A DNA stretch of 64,000 nt from Schnuerera sp. xch1 (GTDB lineage Bacteria; Bacillota; Clostridia; Tissierellales; Tepidimicrobiaceae): assembly GCF_019931165.1 (NCBI RefSeq), contig NZ_JAIOUP010000006.1, forward strand, positions 1 to 64,000, given 5' to 3'. This document shows, piece by piece, positions 49,763-59,938 of the stretch (within the stretch, counting starts at the first letter, position 1; each line of letters begins with the position of its first letter). The position numbers were made by a program, and so were the translations under genes. The notes under the pieces were generated by a model. It saw nothing but the letters and a program-made list of their open reading frames with translations. It searched no databases and was not told the origin of the DNA.

Positions 49763-50821
49763 TTATATATCACTAATAGTAATCTTAGCTTTATCCTTTT
49801 CCCAAGCATGAAGCACTAGAGCTAAACCTATGACTCCATATGCTATAAATACCCTAAAATATTCACCGATTTGAGCATTACCAAATAGATTTTGCCCTGC
49901 CAATGGAGATATTACGAATAAGAAATGGAATAGGAATGTACCTATTAAAGCCTCTTTCCAAGAAGCCTTTTCTACAGTTGCACCGCCTACTAGTAAAGAG
50001 GCAACTGCAAACAGTCCTACTTGTACATGACTTCCATAAGTGTTCATAGTTCCTATATTCTGTAAGAATATTATTTGGCCCCATGCAGCTAATACTGTGG
50101 AGATTACTACTGAGATAACTCTAGTTTTTTCCACATTGATACCCGATACTGCAGCTACTTCTACATTTTGACCAACTGCCCTCATATCTTGACCAAGTTT
50201 TGTCTTTAAGAAATAACCCATTAGTATAAATATCAATAATGTAAATAAAAAAGTACATACAGGATATTCGCTTAACCATTGAAAAAAAGGTAGATCTATT
50301 TTATCAAAGGGAATTAAATGGTCTAGAGAATATTTGATTCCTGCTAAATCTACTGTATTTTTAATTCCCACACCAGATGGTAATAGTAAACTTTCATTTC
50401 TTATTGGAAATACAGTACCAGCCATTAATAGGAACACAAGCTGATAAATACCATTTGCAAAGAATCCTAAAACCATACTTGTAATCATTTCTTTTCCCGT
50501 TGCCTTGTTCAATATTTTTCCTACGATGAAACCAAAGATTATAGCAAAAGGAGTTGAAAGAAGAAGACTTAGAAGAAGTCCATTTGTTCCTCCGATTGTG
50601 AAATTTGTTATAATAATTAGAGCAATCTGTCCTGCCATTGCTCCTAAAGTGATAGCAAAATTTAATCCTAATCCGGTAATTACGGGAAGAAGCAAAGATA
50701 ATACTAGTATTAAGTTTCTTGATAGACGAACTATCATTTCATTTACTAAAAAACCGCCAGGAAGTCCTGTAAAGAAGGACCCTACAATACATATTACTAG
50801 AAATACAATGGGTACTATCAT
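49763..50821 (-). CDS. ABC transporter permease (second permease)
   Basis: A 352-aa membrane protein of the BPD_transp_2 (RbsC-like) family, with about 9-10 helices. AVGQNVEVAAVSGINVEKTR near residue 215 is the permease motif. It overlaps the next permease by 4 bases. With 50818-51849 it probably forms the channel of the DUF3798-type transporter. Confidence 0.88.
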   Translation of the reverse strand: MIVPIVFLVICIVGSFFTGLPGGFLVNEMIVRLSRNLILVLSLLLPVITGLGLNFAITLGAMAGQIALIIITNFTIGGTNGLLLSLLLSTPFAIIFGFIVGKILNKATGKEMITSMVLGFFANGIYQLVFLLMAGTVFPIRNESLLLPSGVGIKNTVDLAGIKYSLDHLIPFDKIDLPFFQWLSEYPVCTFLFTLLIFILMGYFLKTKLGQDMRAVGQNVEVAAVSGINVEKTRVISVVISTVLAAWGQIIFLQNIGTMNTYGSHVQVGLFAVASLLVGGATVEKASWKEALIGTFLFHFLFVISPLAGQNLFGNAQIGEYFRVFIAYGVIGLALVLHAWEKDKAKITISDI

Positions 50822-51849
50822 GCTAGTTCACCTTCCTTTCTAGTCAATGCATATAAGATGATACCATTACTTACAATGGTTCTTATTACTTCGGACATAC
50901 TTCCTTCTGCGACTATATTTACTACAGGTAGTGCAACTACAAGTAATGATTGGAATAATACAGTTCCAACTAAAACGTGTATTATAGTTGCCTTTTTAAG
51001 AGTAGCTCCACCTATTAATATAGCTGCAGCTGCAGGCATTGCAGAATATAATGGTGCATTATATAGCTGTAAGAATCCAAAGGCTTGACTGTATATGATA
51101 ATTCCTATGGCGGCCAATACTGTGGAGATTATAGTCCCTTTGATCCTTTGTTTATCCACATTGATACCATTGGAAATGGCAAACTGTGGGTTGCTTCCTG
51201 CTACTATCATAGATAATCCTTTGCTGCTTCTACTATATATCCAGATTATAAAAGCACAAAAACCGAAAAACAACAGTAATCCAGTAGGAATTCTAACGCT
51301 GCCAATATAGAAGTGCCAAAAGTCATTTAATACATGTGCAATAGATGACTCAAGCGACACAGTGACACGAAGCCCATTGCCTCCATAAGCCCATATGAGT
51401 TCTGGGCTGGTAAATGGAGCTACTAGCCAAAATATACACATAACAGAAACTATAGAATAGCCTACATAGTTTCCAACAGTCATCTCATCGCCTTTAATTT
51501 TATTCAACATTTTACCATAAAAATATCCAGCTATTATGGCTAAAGAAACAGCTATAATTATGGATACGAATAGACCGGTAAATCCTGAAAGCTGAAATTC
51601 GATACTTATCAGTGCACCTATCAATCCAAAGATAATTCCTAAAGGAATGTTGAAGTTAAGACCAATGCCAGATTGTATACCAGGTATCATGGCTAGCACT
51701 AAGATAGCATTCATTCCGAAACGAACCAATATATCGGATATTAAGCCTGATAAAGGTATTTTTAAGTAGATTGCGAGCATAATTAAACATATCAAAAATA
51801 CTGAAATTATGAATCTGGGAAATCCAACCTTATTAATAAGTTCTTTCAT
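50818..51849 (-). CDS. ABC transporter permease (first permease)
   Basis: A 343-aa RbsC-like permease with about 9 helices and the motif VAGSNPQFAISNGINVDKQR. It starts right after the ATPase gene stop. It is clearly related to the neighbouring permease, a duplication typical for importers with two different channel halves. Confidence 0.88.
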   Translation of the reverse strand: MKELINKVGFPRFIISVFLICLIMLAIYLKIPLSGLISDILVRFGMNAILVLAMIPGIQSGIGLNFNIPLGIIFGLIGALISIEFQLSGFTGLFVSIIIAVSLAIIAGYFYGKMLNKIKGDEMTVGNYVGYSIVSVMCIFWLVAPFTSPELIWAYGGNGLRVTVSLESSIAHVLNDFWHFYIGSVRIPTGLLLFFGFCAFIIWIYSRSSKGLSMIVAGSNPQFAISNGINVDKQRIKGTIISTVLAAIGIIIYSQAFGFLQLYNAPLYSAMPAAAAILIGGATLKKATIIHVLVGTVLFQSLLVVALPVVNIVAEGSMSEVIRTIVSNGIILYALTRKEGELA

Positions 51850-53433
51850 CTAGTCCACCACCTTTTCTATATCTTCTCCAGCCATTAGAAGGCCAAAATC
51901 TACATCAGAAGCATTTGGAGGCAGTATGCCTGCTACCTTTCCATCATATATAATGGCTATTCTATCTGATATTTGACGAAGTTCTCCTAATTCACTAGAG
52001 GTGATGATAATGGTTACGCCAAATTCTTTGTTCAGACTAATCAATGTATCTAGTACTAAATTTTTAGCTCCAATATCTATACCTCTTGTGGGTTCTGAAA
52101 CCAACAATAGATCTGGTTCTAAAGTTAAAGCTCGTGCTATACATACTTTTTGTTGATTACCCCCACTTAAGTGTCTTGTATTTTGCTTAGGGCCAGTGCA
52201 CCTAATATCCAAATCTTCAATCATTTTAAGAGCATGTTTTCTAACTGCTTTGCTATCGATTAATTTTAAAGAACCTATTTTCTTTAGGAACTTTCCTTGT
52301 ACTTCTAAACTGGAAAATGCAATGTTAAATTCAATGGAATGATCTAATAATAAACCAACTCCACGCCTATCTTCAGATAAGAAGGCAATAGATGAATGTA
52401 GAGCTTCCTTTGGGTTATTTAATAAAAGTTTTTTGCCCTGCTTTATAATAGTTCCAGATGCCTCATATAAACCCATTATTCCATTTGCAATGCCTATTTT
52501 CCCTTGACCAGCTAGGCCTCCAATACCTAAGATTTCTCCTTTTTTTACTGTTAGGTTTAAACCTTTAACTAATTCTCCAGGCATATTGACCTTGAGATTT
52601 TTTATATCCAGAATATCTTCATCCTCAATTTTTCTTTCATCTTTTTCTTTTTGTGAAAGCTCAATTTCTCTGCCTACCATTAAACCTGCTATTTCATTGA
52701 TTTCTATATCATCAGTATTTATAGTTTTAACTACTTCACCATCTCTTATAATAGTTATTGAGTCTGTAATTTTTTTTATTTCATCCAATCTATGAGATAT
52801 AAATAGGATAGCTATACCTAAATTGGATAGCTTTTTTATTACTTCTAAAAACCTAGTTGCTTCTGATTCTGTAAGAACTGCAGTTGGCTCGTCCAATATC
52901 AAAAGTTTTAATTGTGTTTTATCAATTTCTCTTGCGATTTCAATAAATTGCATATAACCAACTGGTAAGCCAGCTACAGGTACATATTCATCTATATCCA
53001 TATCCAACTTTTTGAGTGCAGCTTTGGCATCTTTCGCCATTGATTTTAAATCTAATTTTTCTAATCTTTTACCAAAGATTTTACTTAAAAAAGTTGGCGT
53101 AGTTTTTTCCCTATTTAATTTAATATTTTCAGTTATTGTGAATCCTGGGATAAGCATAAATTCTTGATGTACCATACCTATTCCAGCATCCATAGCATTA
53201 TCCGGAGAAGTTGGGTTAAAAGTCTTTCCATTTATATGTATTTCACCTTCATATCCTCCAGTTGATTGAATAACTGGCATTCCAAAGAGTATATTCATTA
53301 GAGTAGATTTTCCTGCACCATTTTCTCCTACAAGACCATGAACTTCTCCTTCTTTAATAGAAAAGGATACATCATTTAAAACTCTATTTTCAGCAAAGTT
53401 TTTACTTATATTTTTCATTTGGAGTAGATCCAT
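51850..53433 (-). CDS. ABC transporter ATPase with two nucleotide-binding domains (RbsA/YufO-like)
   Basis: A 527-aa ATPase. Domain 1 has Walker A GLVGENGAGKST and Walker B LLILDEPTAVL, but its signature reads LPVGYMQ instead of LSGGQ. Domain 2 has a degenerate P-loop (GLAGQGK) and an intact LSGGNQQKVCIARAL, LLLVSEPTRGID. This pattern of complementary defects is normal in the family. AGGAGGTAATCAG before the ATG. Third part of the operon. Confidence 0.93.
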   Translation of the reverse strand: MDLLQMKNISKNFAENRVLNDVSFSIKEGEVHGLVGENGAGKSTLMNILFGMPVIQSTGGYEGEIHINGKTFNPTSPDNAMDAGIGMVHQEFMLIPGFTITENIKLNREKTTPTFLSKIFGKRLEKLDLKSMAKDAKAALKKLDMDIDEYVPVAGLPVGYMQFIEIAREIDKTQLKLLILDEPTAVLTESEATRFLEVIKKLSNLGIAILFISHRLDEIKKITDSITIIRDGEVVKTINTDDIEINEIAGLMVGREIELSQKEKDERKIEDEDILDIKNLKVNMPGELVKGLNLTVKKGEILGIGGLAGQGKIGIANGIMGLYEASGTIIKQGKKLLLNNPKEALHSSIAFLSEDRRGVGLLLDHSIEFNIAFSSLEVQGKFLKKIGSLKLIDSKAVRKHALKMIEDLDIRCTGPKQNTRHLSGGNQQKVCIARALTLEPDLLLVSEPTRGIDIGAKNLVLDTLISLNKEFGVTIIITSSELGELRQISDRIAIIYDGKVAGILPPNASDVDFGLLMAGEDIEKVVD

Positions 53434-53488
53434 CTGATTACCTCCTTAATTTAAGAAGAAGGAGGCCGTAAAGAAACGACCTCTCTAC

Positions 53489-54613
53489 TTAAAATATTTG
53501 AGAGCCTGCTACAAACATTAGGAAATTTGGGTTTCCTTCTAATTCATTAACTAAAACACTATCGTCTTTAGTGACTTCCTTTAAAATCTCTGTCATATGT
53601 TCTTTATCAAATTTTTTTACTTCGCCATTGCCGTAATCTACAGCATATTCAACGGATGCTTCTACCATTGTCATGTTAGCAGCTACTTTCCAAGTTGCAA
53701 ATCTACCGCTAGCTCCAGATTCTTCAACTACTGCTCCTATTTGTTCTAACATGTAAGAAACATCACCAGCTTTTTCTTCAGGAATTTCAATTCCTAAAGC
53801 TCCAGGGTACGCGTGATATGGACTTGGACAGCATTGTTCTGGATAGAGTGCGCCTGATTCCAAAACTGATTTTATCAATGGTTCTTGCATTGAACAGTTA
53901 GTATTAAAGAAAGCAGTATCTTCACCATATTTTTCAACTTGTCTTGGAACATCTTCAATCATAAACTGTTGAGCTCCAGGGATACCAGCATCACCTGTTG
54001 GATCTGGTGCATCTACTTCAACAAATTTCAAATCTACTTCTGCACATTGATCTCTCATTATATCTCTTCTTTGAGCCAGTAGCTCCATAGACATATGTCT
54101 TGGGAATGAATAGTGGACGAAAGTTTCTGCTCCCATTTCTTTAGCGAGAGCTACTATAGTTTCACCACGTTTTAAGTTATCAGTTTCCAATACTATGTCG
54201 GCACGAGCACATATTGTTTCTGGATCTTCATGTGGTATTCCAGCTATGAATAAGATATCATCTCTATCCTCTCTAATCTTATCAATAGCGGCAGCAGTTC
54301 CAGGTACTGCTTGACATATAACTATAGCTTTTACTTCCGGGTCGGAAGCTAGACTGGTAATTTGAGCTATAGTAGTTTCTTGTTCTTCTGTGAATTTGTC
54401 AGGATAGGTAACGTGCTTGATAGAATCTTCACCATATTTTGCTATCATGTTTTCAGCTGCACGAAATTCCTCTTCTCCTTGTGATACAGTACCAGTAACT
54501 AGTCCGATTTTGAATCCAAGACCATCACCGCTTGTTGTTTTTTGGCTATTACAACCAACGATGCTTAAAGTCATTATTGATACCAGTAATAATGCTAAAA
54601 GCCTTTTACTCAA
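53489..54613 (-). CDS. DUF3798-type ABC substrate-binding lipoprotein
   Basis: A 374-aa lipoprotein: the signal ends with the lipobox before C21 (SIVGCNSQ), then a periplasmic-binding domain (FKIGLVTGTVSQGEEEFRAA, PRHMSMELLAQRRDIMRDQC). It matches the DUF3798 family, whose ligand is unknown. TTG start behind AGGAGGGGGAAGTT. First gene of the operon lipoprotein-ATPase-permease-permease. The promoter lies about 240 bases upstream. Confidence 0.88.
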   Translation of the reverse strand: MSKRLLALLLVSIMTLSIVGCNSQKTTSGDGLGFKIGLVTGTVSQGEEEFRAAENMIAKYGEDSIKHVTYPDKFTEEQETTIAQITSLASDPEVKAIVICQAVPGTAAAIDKIREDRDDILFIAGIPHEDPETICARADIVLETDNLKRGETIVALAKEMGAETFVHYSFPRHMSMELLAQRRDIMRDQCAEVDLKFVEVDAPDPTGDAGIPGAQQFMIEDVPRQVEKYGEDTAFFNTNCSMQEPLIKSVLESGALYPEQCCPSPYHAYPGALGIEIPEEKAGDVSYMLEQIGAVVEESGASGRFATWKVAANMTMVEASVEYAVDYGNGEVKKFDKEHMTEILKEVTKDDSVLVNELEGNPNFLMFVAGSQIF

Positions 54614-54848
54614 AACTTCCCCCTCCTTTAAAATTTTATATTATTTTAAATCCTCTATGTAAATTTAAAGGATAAAAAATCAACAATCCGAAATCCGAAT
54701 ATTTAATAATTAGCAATATAAAAAATATTCAAAATAATATATGTAAAAAAATAAAATGTATTATTATAGATAAATTTTGCCGCAATATGTAGCTTGATGT
54801 AGGGAAATGAAAGTATAATACTAAAGAAATGTATGATTGGTTTTGTTT

Positions 54849-54877
54849 ATTATAATCTTATTTTATTAATATGTCAA
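54849..54877 (-). promoter_or_regulatory. consensus sigma-A promoter of the DUF3798 ABC operon
   Basis: On the minus strand TTGACA (54872-54877), a 17-base spacer and TATAAT (54849-54854): both boxes perfect. The leader of about 230 bases up to 54613 is AT-rich; no known riboswitch was recognised in it. The rest of the gap up to 55018 shows nothing. Confidence 0.8.
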
Positions 54878-55017
54878 TCCTTTATAACTATAATATCAAT
54901 CATACAAGTATGAATTTCTATAAATATATTATATCTAAAATACAAATATTCTGAAAATAATTAGATTGAAGGGAATTATTATGTTGAATGGATGATATTA
55001 ATTTTAAATAAACAGTA

Positions 55018-55045
55018 GTTAAGGACGATTAATAATCGTCCTTAA
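55018..55045. terminator. hairpin at the end of the exporter-like gene
   Basis: TTAAGGACGATT pairs with AATCGTCCTTAA and includes the stop codon. There is no T tract, so function as a terminator is uncertain. Confidence 0.35.
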
Positions 55046-55938
55046 GATGGTATTTCATTGTTGATCTTGTTTTCAATTAAATTTAGTTCATTTAAAATCT
55101 TTTCTATGTGATAGTTAAATATTAAATCAGTTTTGTATTTCTCTCTATTAAACTGAGGAGGAATTTTCTTATCAAATAGTTTTTCTAGTTCCTTTCTGTT
55201 GCTTTCTTCTAAATACGAGGTATCCAATGCAAACATTACGCTTAAATGATTGTAAATTCGTTCAAAGGATTTAAAGATAGTTTCAAATTCGGAATAGTCA
55301 TCTGTATTGCCGAATTCTAATTCAGTATCCTTTTTTAATATATTGTAATTACTTTCTATATCTGATAAGAATACTTTTAAACCTTCTAATGATTTATTTT
55401 CGTTTTCAAAAATTGCAGTTTCTAAAGTATCCTTGAACTTATTATATATTTCATTAATGGATTTTATTATAAATCTTTCATTGTATGGGTTAGGTGGAAC
55501 AATAAAATAATTTATTAAAGTTCCCACAATAAGTCCTATAAAGGTATCTAATGTTCTGTTCATGGCGTAATTCAATCTGCTTCCTTCTTCATAGTTTAGG
55601 ATGATTGCAAGAAAGACTATTACTGAAATTGTTATTGACTTTTTCCATCCAAGCATATTACATATATGAATTACGATTAATGTTCCTATTCCAATGGATA
55701 ATATATTTAAAGGTGCAATATAAGAAAATAGCAAAGCTATAATAGCTCCTACTATTGTACCAAACATTCTATGTTTTCCTATGGAAAAGGATTCGGAAAC
55801 AGATGTTTTCATAGCAATTATTGCAGCTATCCCTGCAATAAGAGGACTATTTAAACTGAGTAATTGAGAAATTAATATTGTAATGGATACTGCTAAAGCA
55901 GTTTTAACAGTACGCATTCCAACTTTTTTAACTTTCAT
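55042..55938 (-). CDS. aromatic acid exporter family (FUSC/DUF939-like) membrane protein
   Basis: A 298-aa protein with four to six N-terminal membrane helices (MRTVKTALAVSITILISQLL, NPLIAGIAAIIAMKTSVSES-like stretch) and a soluble helical C-terminal half (about 160-298). Family members are thought to export aromatic acids; the substrate here is unknown. ATG at 55938 with AAAGGTGG 4 bases before. Confidence 0.85.
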   Translation of the reverse strand: MKVKKVGMRTVKTALAVSITILISQLLSLNSPLIAGIAAIIAMKTSVSESFSIGKHRMFGTIVGAIIALLFSYIAPLNILSIGIGTLIVIHICNMLGWKKSITISVIVFLAIILNYEEGSRLNYAMNRTLDTFIGLIVGTLINYFIVPPNPYNERFIIKSINEIYNKFKDTLETAIFENENKSLEGLKVFLSDIESNYNILKKDTELEFGNTDDYSEFETIFKSFERIYNHLSVMFALDTSYLEESNRKELEKLFDKKIPPQFNREKYKTDLIFNYHIEKILNELNLIENKINNEIPS

Positions 55939-56068
55939 AAAACCACCTTTCAATATTATAAGGATATTATAATATATTTCTCGAATATAGCAAGCATAAT
56001 ACGAAGTTTTTTAATAAATAAATAGTTTATATATTATAATAATATTAATATACAAAGAGGTGGATGAA

Positions 56069-56749
56069 ATGAATAGAGATTATAGACATCTAAAAATAGG
56101 AATTCTTGCAGGCTTCATATTGATCTTTACATATTTAATATTGAGTTTTGATATATTCAATAGGAATAGTATATTTACTTTAATAACACAGGACATATAC
56201 AGTATGGGCATGGAAATAATTTTTATTGGTGTTGTAACTATTTTATTGATTTTTTTTGTTCCTATATCTTGGCTTTCAGCAATTTCAGCTGTACTCTTTG
56301 GGTTAAGAGGAGCTATATTTATTTCAATTGGAGGAATTCTTAGCGCTATTATTTCATTCAGTATAGCTCGAATATTTAAAGATGATGTATCAAGGATTAT
56401 AGATAGGATTTACTACAGAAAGAAAAGAAAGTTAACATTGGATGAGATATATTTGAAAATTAAGAAATATGGTTTTGGTTATGTGCTTTTTTTAAGGAGT
56501 CTTCCCTTTATTCCATTTAGTATGGGAAATTATATTTTTGGTATTAGCTTTATTCCTTTTAAGCAATTTGTTTTTGCCACATTATTGGCTGTATCAATTG
56601 GACAGGGTATAAATGTTTATTTTTTCGATAAAGCATTGAGAATAGGAGAAAATCCGATTGATACCTTAATAGCTGGAGTCATTAAAGGAATCTATTTTTT
56701 GGTGATTTTCTTATGGTCACGAAAAAGTAAATATAATGCTAAAGACTAA
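56069..56749 (+). CDS. TVP38/TMEM64 (VTT domain) membrane protein
   Basis: A 226-aa membrane protein with the VTT core (FGLRGAIFISIGGILSAIIS; LRSLPFIPFSMGNYIFGISF), about six helices. Related proteins move lipids or lipid-linked molecules across membranes; the role in bacteria is open. AGAGGTGG 6 bases before the ATG at 56069; the GTG at 56060 is inside that site. It precedes flaG but is probably not part of that operon. Confidence 0.88.
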   Translation: MNRDYRHLKIGILAGFILIFTYLILSFDIFNRNSIFTLITQDIYSMGMEIIFIGVVTILLIFFVPISWLSAISAVLFGLRGAIFISIGGILSAIISFSIARIFKDDVSRIIDRIYYRKKRKLTLDEIYLKIKKYGFGYVLFLRSLPFIPFSMGNYIFGISFIPFKQFVFATLLAVSIGQGINVYFFDKALRIGENPIDTLIAGVIKGIYFLVIFLWSRKSKYNAKD

Positions 56750-56767
56750 TCTTTAATTAGTCGATAT
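56740..56767 (+). promoter_or_regulatory. probable sigma-D promoter of flaG-fliD-fliS-fliT
   Basis: TAAA (56740-56743), a 16-base spacer and GTCGATAT (56760-56767). It overlaps the stop of the previous gene and the palindrome GACTAAT/ATTAGTC. Confidence 0.6.
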
Positions 56768-56806
56768 AAAATGTAAGATATAGAACAAATCAAAGGGGAG
56801 ATATGT

Positions 56807-57187
56807 ATGCAAGTCAAAGGGATTGATAAAATGGATACCATTATCTACAATGAGACTAATGGAAAAGCCTCAAATACTATAAATGCTAAAGCTGAGCATA
56901 CAGACAATAAATCAGATGGAGTTTGTGAAAAGGAAAGGGCAAATGATAAGGAAAGAACATATACAGAAGATGAACTCATTAGATCTATAGAATCTGCTAA
57001 CGAGGAATTTATTATATATGATAGAAAACTTGAATTTTCTATACATGAACAGACAAAGCAGATAATGGTAAAAGTTATAGATGTATCAACGGATGAAGTT
57101 ATCAGGGAGATTCCTCCAGAAAAGATTTTGGATGCTGTAGCTTTTCGTTGGAAAGCAGCTGGCATATTAGTAGATGAAAGGATTTAG
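56807..57187 (+). CDS. flaG: flagellar protein FlaG
   Basis: A 126-aa protein; the C-terminal half (LEFSIHEQTKQIMVKVIDVS, EVIREIPPEKILDAVA) is the FlaG domain. FlaG affects filament length in other bacteria. The Asn/Lys/Glu-rich N-terminus is poorly conserved. AAGGGGAGATATGT before the ATG. First gene of the filament-cap operon. Confidence 0.92.
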   Translation: MQVKGIDKMDTIIYNETNGKASNTINAKAEHTDNKSDGVCEKERANDKERTYTEDELIRSIESANEEFIIYDRKLEFSIHEQTKQIMVKVIDVSTDEVIREIPPEKILDAVAFRWKAAGILVDERI

Positions 57188-57198
57188 GTGATGAGATT

Positions 57199-58887
57199 AT
57201 GAACAATTTAAGAATAACAGGATTGGCATCAGGTATAGATACTGAAGAGATGATTCGTAGTTTGATGGAAGCAGAAAGAGTTAAAGTAGACAGAGTAGAA
57301 CAAGACAGACAAATATTACTTTGGCGTCAAGAAATGTATAATAATATAAATAAAGATTTTGCAAACTTTATATTAAATAGTAGGAAGATGTTCGGGTTAA
57401 ACTCGGTATCACAAACAGGATATCTCGTAAAAAATTCCTATAAAAATTTAAGCTGGATAAAAAATGCCAGTTCATCTGATACCAGTGTAGCAACAGTATC
57501 CACTACAGGAAAAGCTTTGGATGGAACTTATGATGTCCATGTTGAACAGTTGGCTAAAGGTGTTAGTATGGTTAGTGGAAGTGAGATTGATGTAAAAAGA
57601 AATGACGAAGGTAAATTGATAGATAATGAAGGTAATATAATTGAGGATATTAAATTTACTATGAATGATGGACAAGTTGATGAGAATGGTGAGCTAATTA
57701 ATTTTAACATTGAAATTTCTAAAGCTGATGGTATAACTATGAATGATGTAGTCAAAGCCATAAATTCTGCAAAGACAGAGATTTCAGATGAAAATGGCAA
57801 AACAAAAGAAGTATCACTAAGAACAAAGGCCTCCTATGATGCAGGAATTGATAGGTTTTTCTTACAGACTACAAATACTGGAGCAGATGCACAACTGCAA
57901 ATAACTGCAGATACAGATAGCAGTGGTGAGAAGTTTATTCAATCCTTAAATCTGAAGACAAGCTACCAAGGGCATGAAGAACCAGTAGATTTTGTTTTAG
58001 ATTTTAATTATACAGGCCAAGACGCTATAATCGACTTTAATGGTGCATCTGGTATCACATCTTCAACTAACAATATTACCATCAATGGTATTACAATGAA
58101 CCTTGTTAAGGAAGGTAATTTTACAGTAACGGTAGCTACTGATGTGGATGCGATATATGAAAAAGTAGAAACTTTTGTAAACGACTATAATGAATTAGTG
58201 GACAAGACCAATAAACTATTAGGAGAAAAACGATATAGAGATTATCTACCACTTACAGATGAACAGAAGAAAGAAATGGAAGAATCAGATATAAAACTAT
58301 GGGAGGAAAAGGCTAAATCCGGTTTACTTACAAACGATGATATAATACAAAGAACTATGCAAAATGTAAGAACCTCTATATATGAGAAATTTGATGATGG
58401 TCCGTTCAAATTGATTACTGATATAGGGATTAGTACAGAAGAGTATTCGAGAGGTAATGCTGGAGGTAAACTTGAAATAGACGAACAGAAATTAAAAGAA
58501 GCTATATCTCAAGATCCAGAAGCGGTTATGGACATGTTATTCAAAGGAAGTAGCGAAGAAGATGGTGAAAAGGGAGGTCTTGTTACAAGAATACATGACA
58601 ATCTAATTTCAGGTATGGAAGATATTATTGAGAAATCTGGAACTGGTGGAAACGATAGCTTATACAGAGATGTCAAGTCCAACATATTAATTGATTTTGT
58701 TACAGAATATGGTAGTAAAAGTATGATTGATGAAAATGTATTGGATCATAGTAAAAGAATAGATGATTTAAATGATATGTTGATTAGAAAAGAAAACAAT
58801 TATTATGCAAAGTTTACAGCAATGGAAAAAGCAATAAGCAGAATGAACCAACAGAGTGCTTGGTTGATGCAACAATTTGGTGGTTAG
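57199..58887 (+). CDS. fliD: flagellar filament cap protein FliD
   Basis: A 562-aa cap protein that folds flagellin at the filament tip. N-terminal (LRITGLASGIDTEEMIRSLM) and C-terminal (AKFTAMEKAISRMNQQSAWL, MQQFGG) motifs are typical. The middle is variable. AGGTGATGAGATT before the ATG; 11 bases after flaG. fliS follows. Confidence 0.95.
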   Translation: MNNLRITGLASGIDTEEMIRSLMEAERVKVDRVEQDRQILLWRQEMYNNINKDFANFILNSRKMFGLNSVSQTGYLVKNSYKNLSWIKNASSSDTSVATVSTTGKALDGTYDVHVEQLAKGVSMVSGSEIDVKRNDEGKLIDNEGNIIEDIKFTMNDGQVDENGELINFNIEISKADGITMNDVVKAINSAKTEISDENGKTKEVSLRTKASYDAGIDRFFLQTTNTGADAQLQITADTDSSGEKFIQSLNLKTSYQGHEEPVDFVLDFNYTGQDAIIDFNGASGITSSTNNITINGITMNLVKEGNFTVTVATDVDAIYEKVETFVNDYNELVDKTNKLLGEKRYRDYLPLTDEQKKEMEESDIKLWEEKAKSGLLTNDDIIQRTMQNVRTSIYEKFDDGPFKLITDIGISTEEYSRGNAGGKLEIDEQKLKEAISQDPEAVMDMLFKGSSEEDGEKGGLVTRIHDNLISGMEDIIEKSGTGGNDSLYRDVKSNILIDFVTEYGSKSMIDENVLDHSKRIDDLNDMLIRKENNYYAKFTAMEKAISRMNQQSAWLMQQFGG

Positions 58888-58904
58888 ATGAAAGGGTGAT
58901 AAAG

Positions 58905-59300
58905 ATGGCGTATAGTGCGTTAAATCAATATAAACAAAATTCAGTATTAACAGCTACTCCTGAAGAATTAACTCTTATGCTTTATGATGGTGGCATTAAA
59001 TTTATGAATATAGCTAGATACAGTATAGAAAATGGAGATATTGAAAAAGCTCATATGGCATTGGTTAGAGCTCAAAATATAGTTACTGAGCTTAGCTCAA
59101 CATTGAATATGGAGTACGAAATATCAGATAATCTAAAGAAATTATATGGTTTTGTAATGGACAGTTTGATAGATGCTAATATAAAAAAAGAAGTAAAACC
59201 AATAGATGAAGCATTAGAGATATTGACAGAGCTAAGAGACACATGGAAGGAAGCTATGAAATACATGAAAAAAATGGTTTATAAAAACAGGAAGGTGTAA
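58905..59300 (+). CDS. fliS: flagellin export chaperone FliS
   Basis: A 131-aa helical chaperone that binds the C-terminus of flagellin before export (ALNQYKQNSVLTATPEELTL, MLYDGGIKFM). ATG at 58905 with AAAGGGTGAT at the right distance; the earlier in-frame start at 58860 overlaps fliD and has no ribosome site. fliT follows after 4 bases. Confidence 0.95.
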   Translation: MAYSALNQYKQNSVLTATPEELTLMLYDGGIKFMNIARYSIENGDIEKAHMALVRAQNIVTELSSTLNMEYEISDNLKKLYGFVMDSLIDANIKKEVKPIDEALEILTELRDTWKEAMKYMKKMVYKNRKV

Positions 59301-59304
59301 TTAA

Positions 59305-59775
59305 ATGACCAAAAAAAGTATTGATCAATTAATATCTCTAACTAAAAAGAAAAAACAACTTTTGGACAATATAATCAATATTACAAAAAGACAAACAGGG
59401 CAGATAGAAAAAGAGAACATGGAAGGCCTAGATATGAGTCTAAATAAAAAAGATAATATTATAAAACAAATCGATAAATTAGACAGAGAATTTTTAGAGG
59501 TTTTTTCTCAAGTTAAAAAGGCCCATTCTGTTGAAGATATAAATCAGTTGGATATTGAAGAATATCCTAATTTAAAAGAGTTAAAAGAAGTAGTTCAGGA
59601 AGTAGCTTCAACACTATTAGCAATTTCTATGATAGATAAAGAAAATAGCTATTCTATAAAGAGAAAATTAGAGAAGACAAAATTGGAATTAAGGAACATA
59701 AAGAAAGGAAAAAAAGCATATAAAGGATATAATACTAAGACTACAGAAAGTATGTTAATAGATGAAAAAAAATGA
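59305..59775 (+). CDS. fliT: FliT-like flagellar export chaperone
   Basis: A 156-aa Lys-rich coiled-coil protein (IDQLISLTKKKKQLLDNIIN, NLKELKEVVQEVASTLLAIS). It occupies the fliT position behind fliS and has a similar helical layout, probably a chaperone for FliD. It can also be read as a second FlgN-like protein. AGGAAGGTG before the ATG. Confidence 0.75.
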   Translation: MTKKSIDQLISLTKKKKQLLDNIINITKRQTGQIEKENMEGLDMSLNKKDNIIKQIDKLDREFLEVFSQVKKAHSVEDINQLDIEEYPNLKELKEVVQEVASTLLAISMIDKENSYSIKRKLEKTKLELRNIKKGKKAYKGYNTKTTESMLIDEKK

Positions 59776-59806
59776 GTTAATATTCATCCATTAACTTATT
59801 TTTTTA
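59776..59806 (+). terminator. terminator of the flaG-fliT operon
   Basis: AGTTAAT pairs with ATTAACT around an 8-base loop, followed by TATTTTTTT. Confidence 0.7.
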
Positions 59807-59938
59807 ATCAATATATTGTAGATAAGAAATTATATAATACTAACAAATTAATAAGTATAAAAAAGTTTATTTTCTAAAAATAACAAAAAAGATAAAAAAG
59901 ATCGAGAGGAAAATTTTATAAAGGTTTTATCAAGAAGT

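Noticed and set aside
54614-54848. Riboswitch in the leader of the DUF3798 ABC operon
   Set aside because: No known aptamer consensus could be recognised by eye; a covariance search would be needed.
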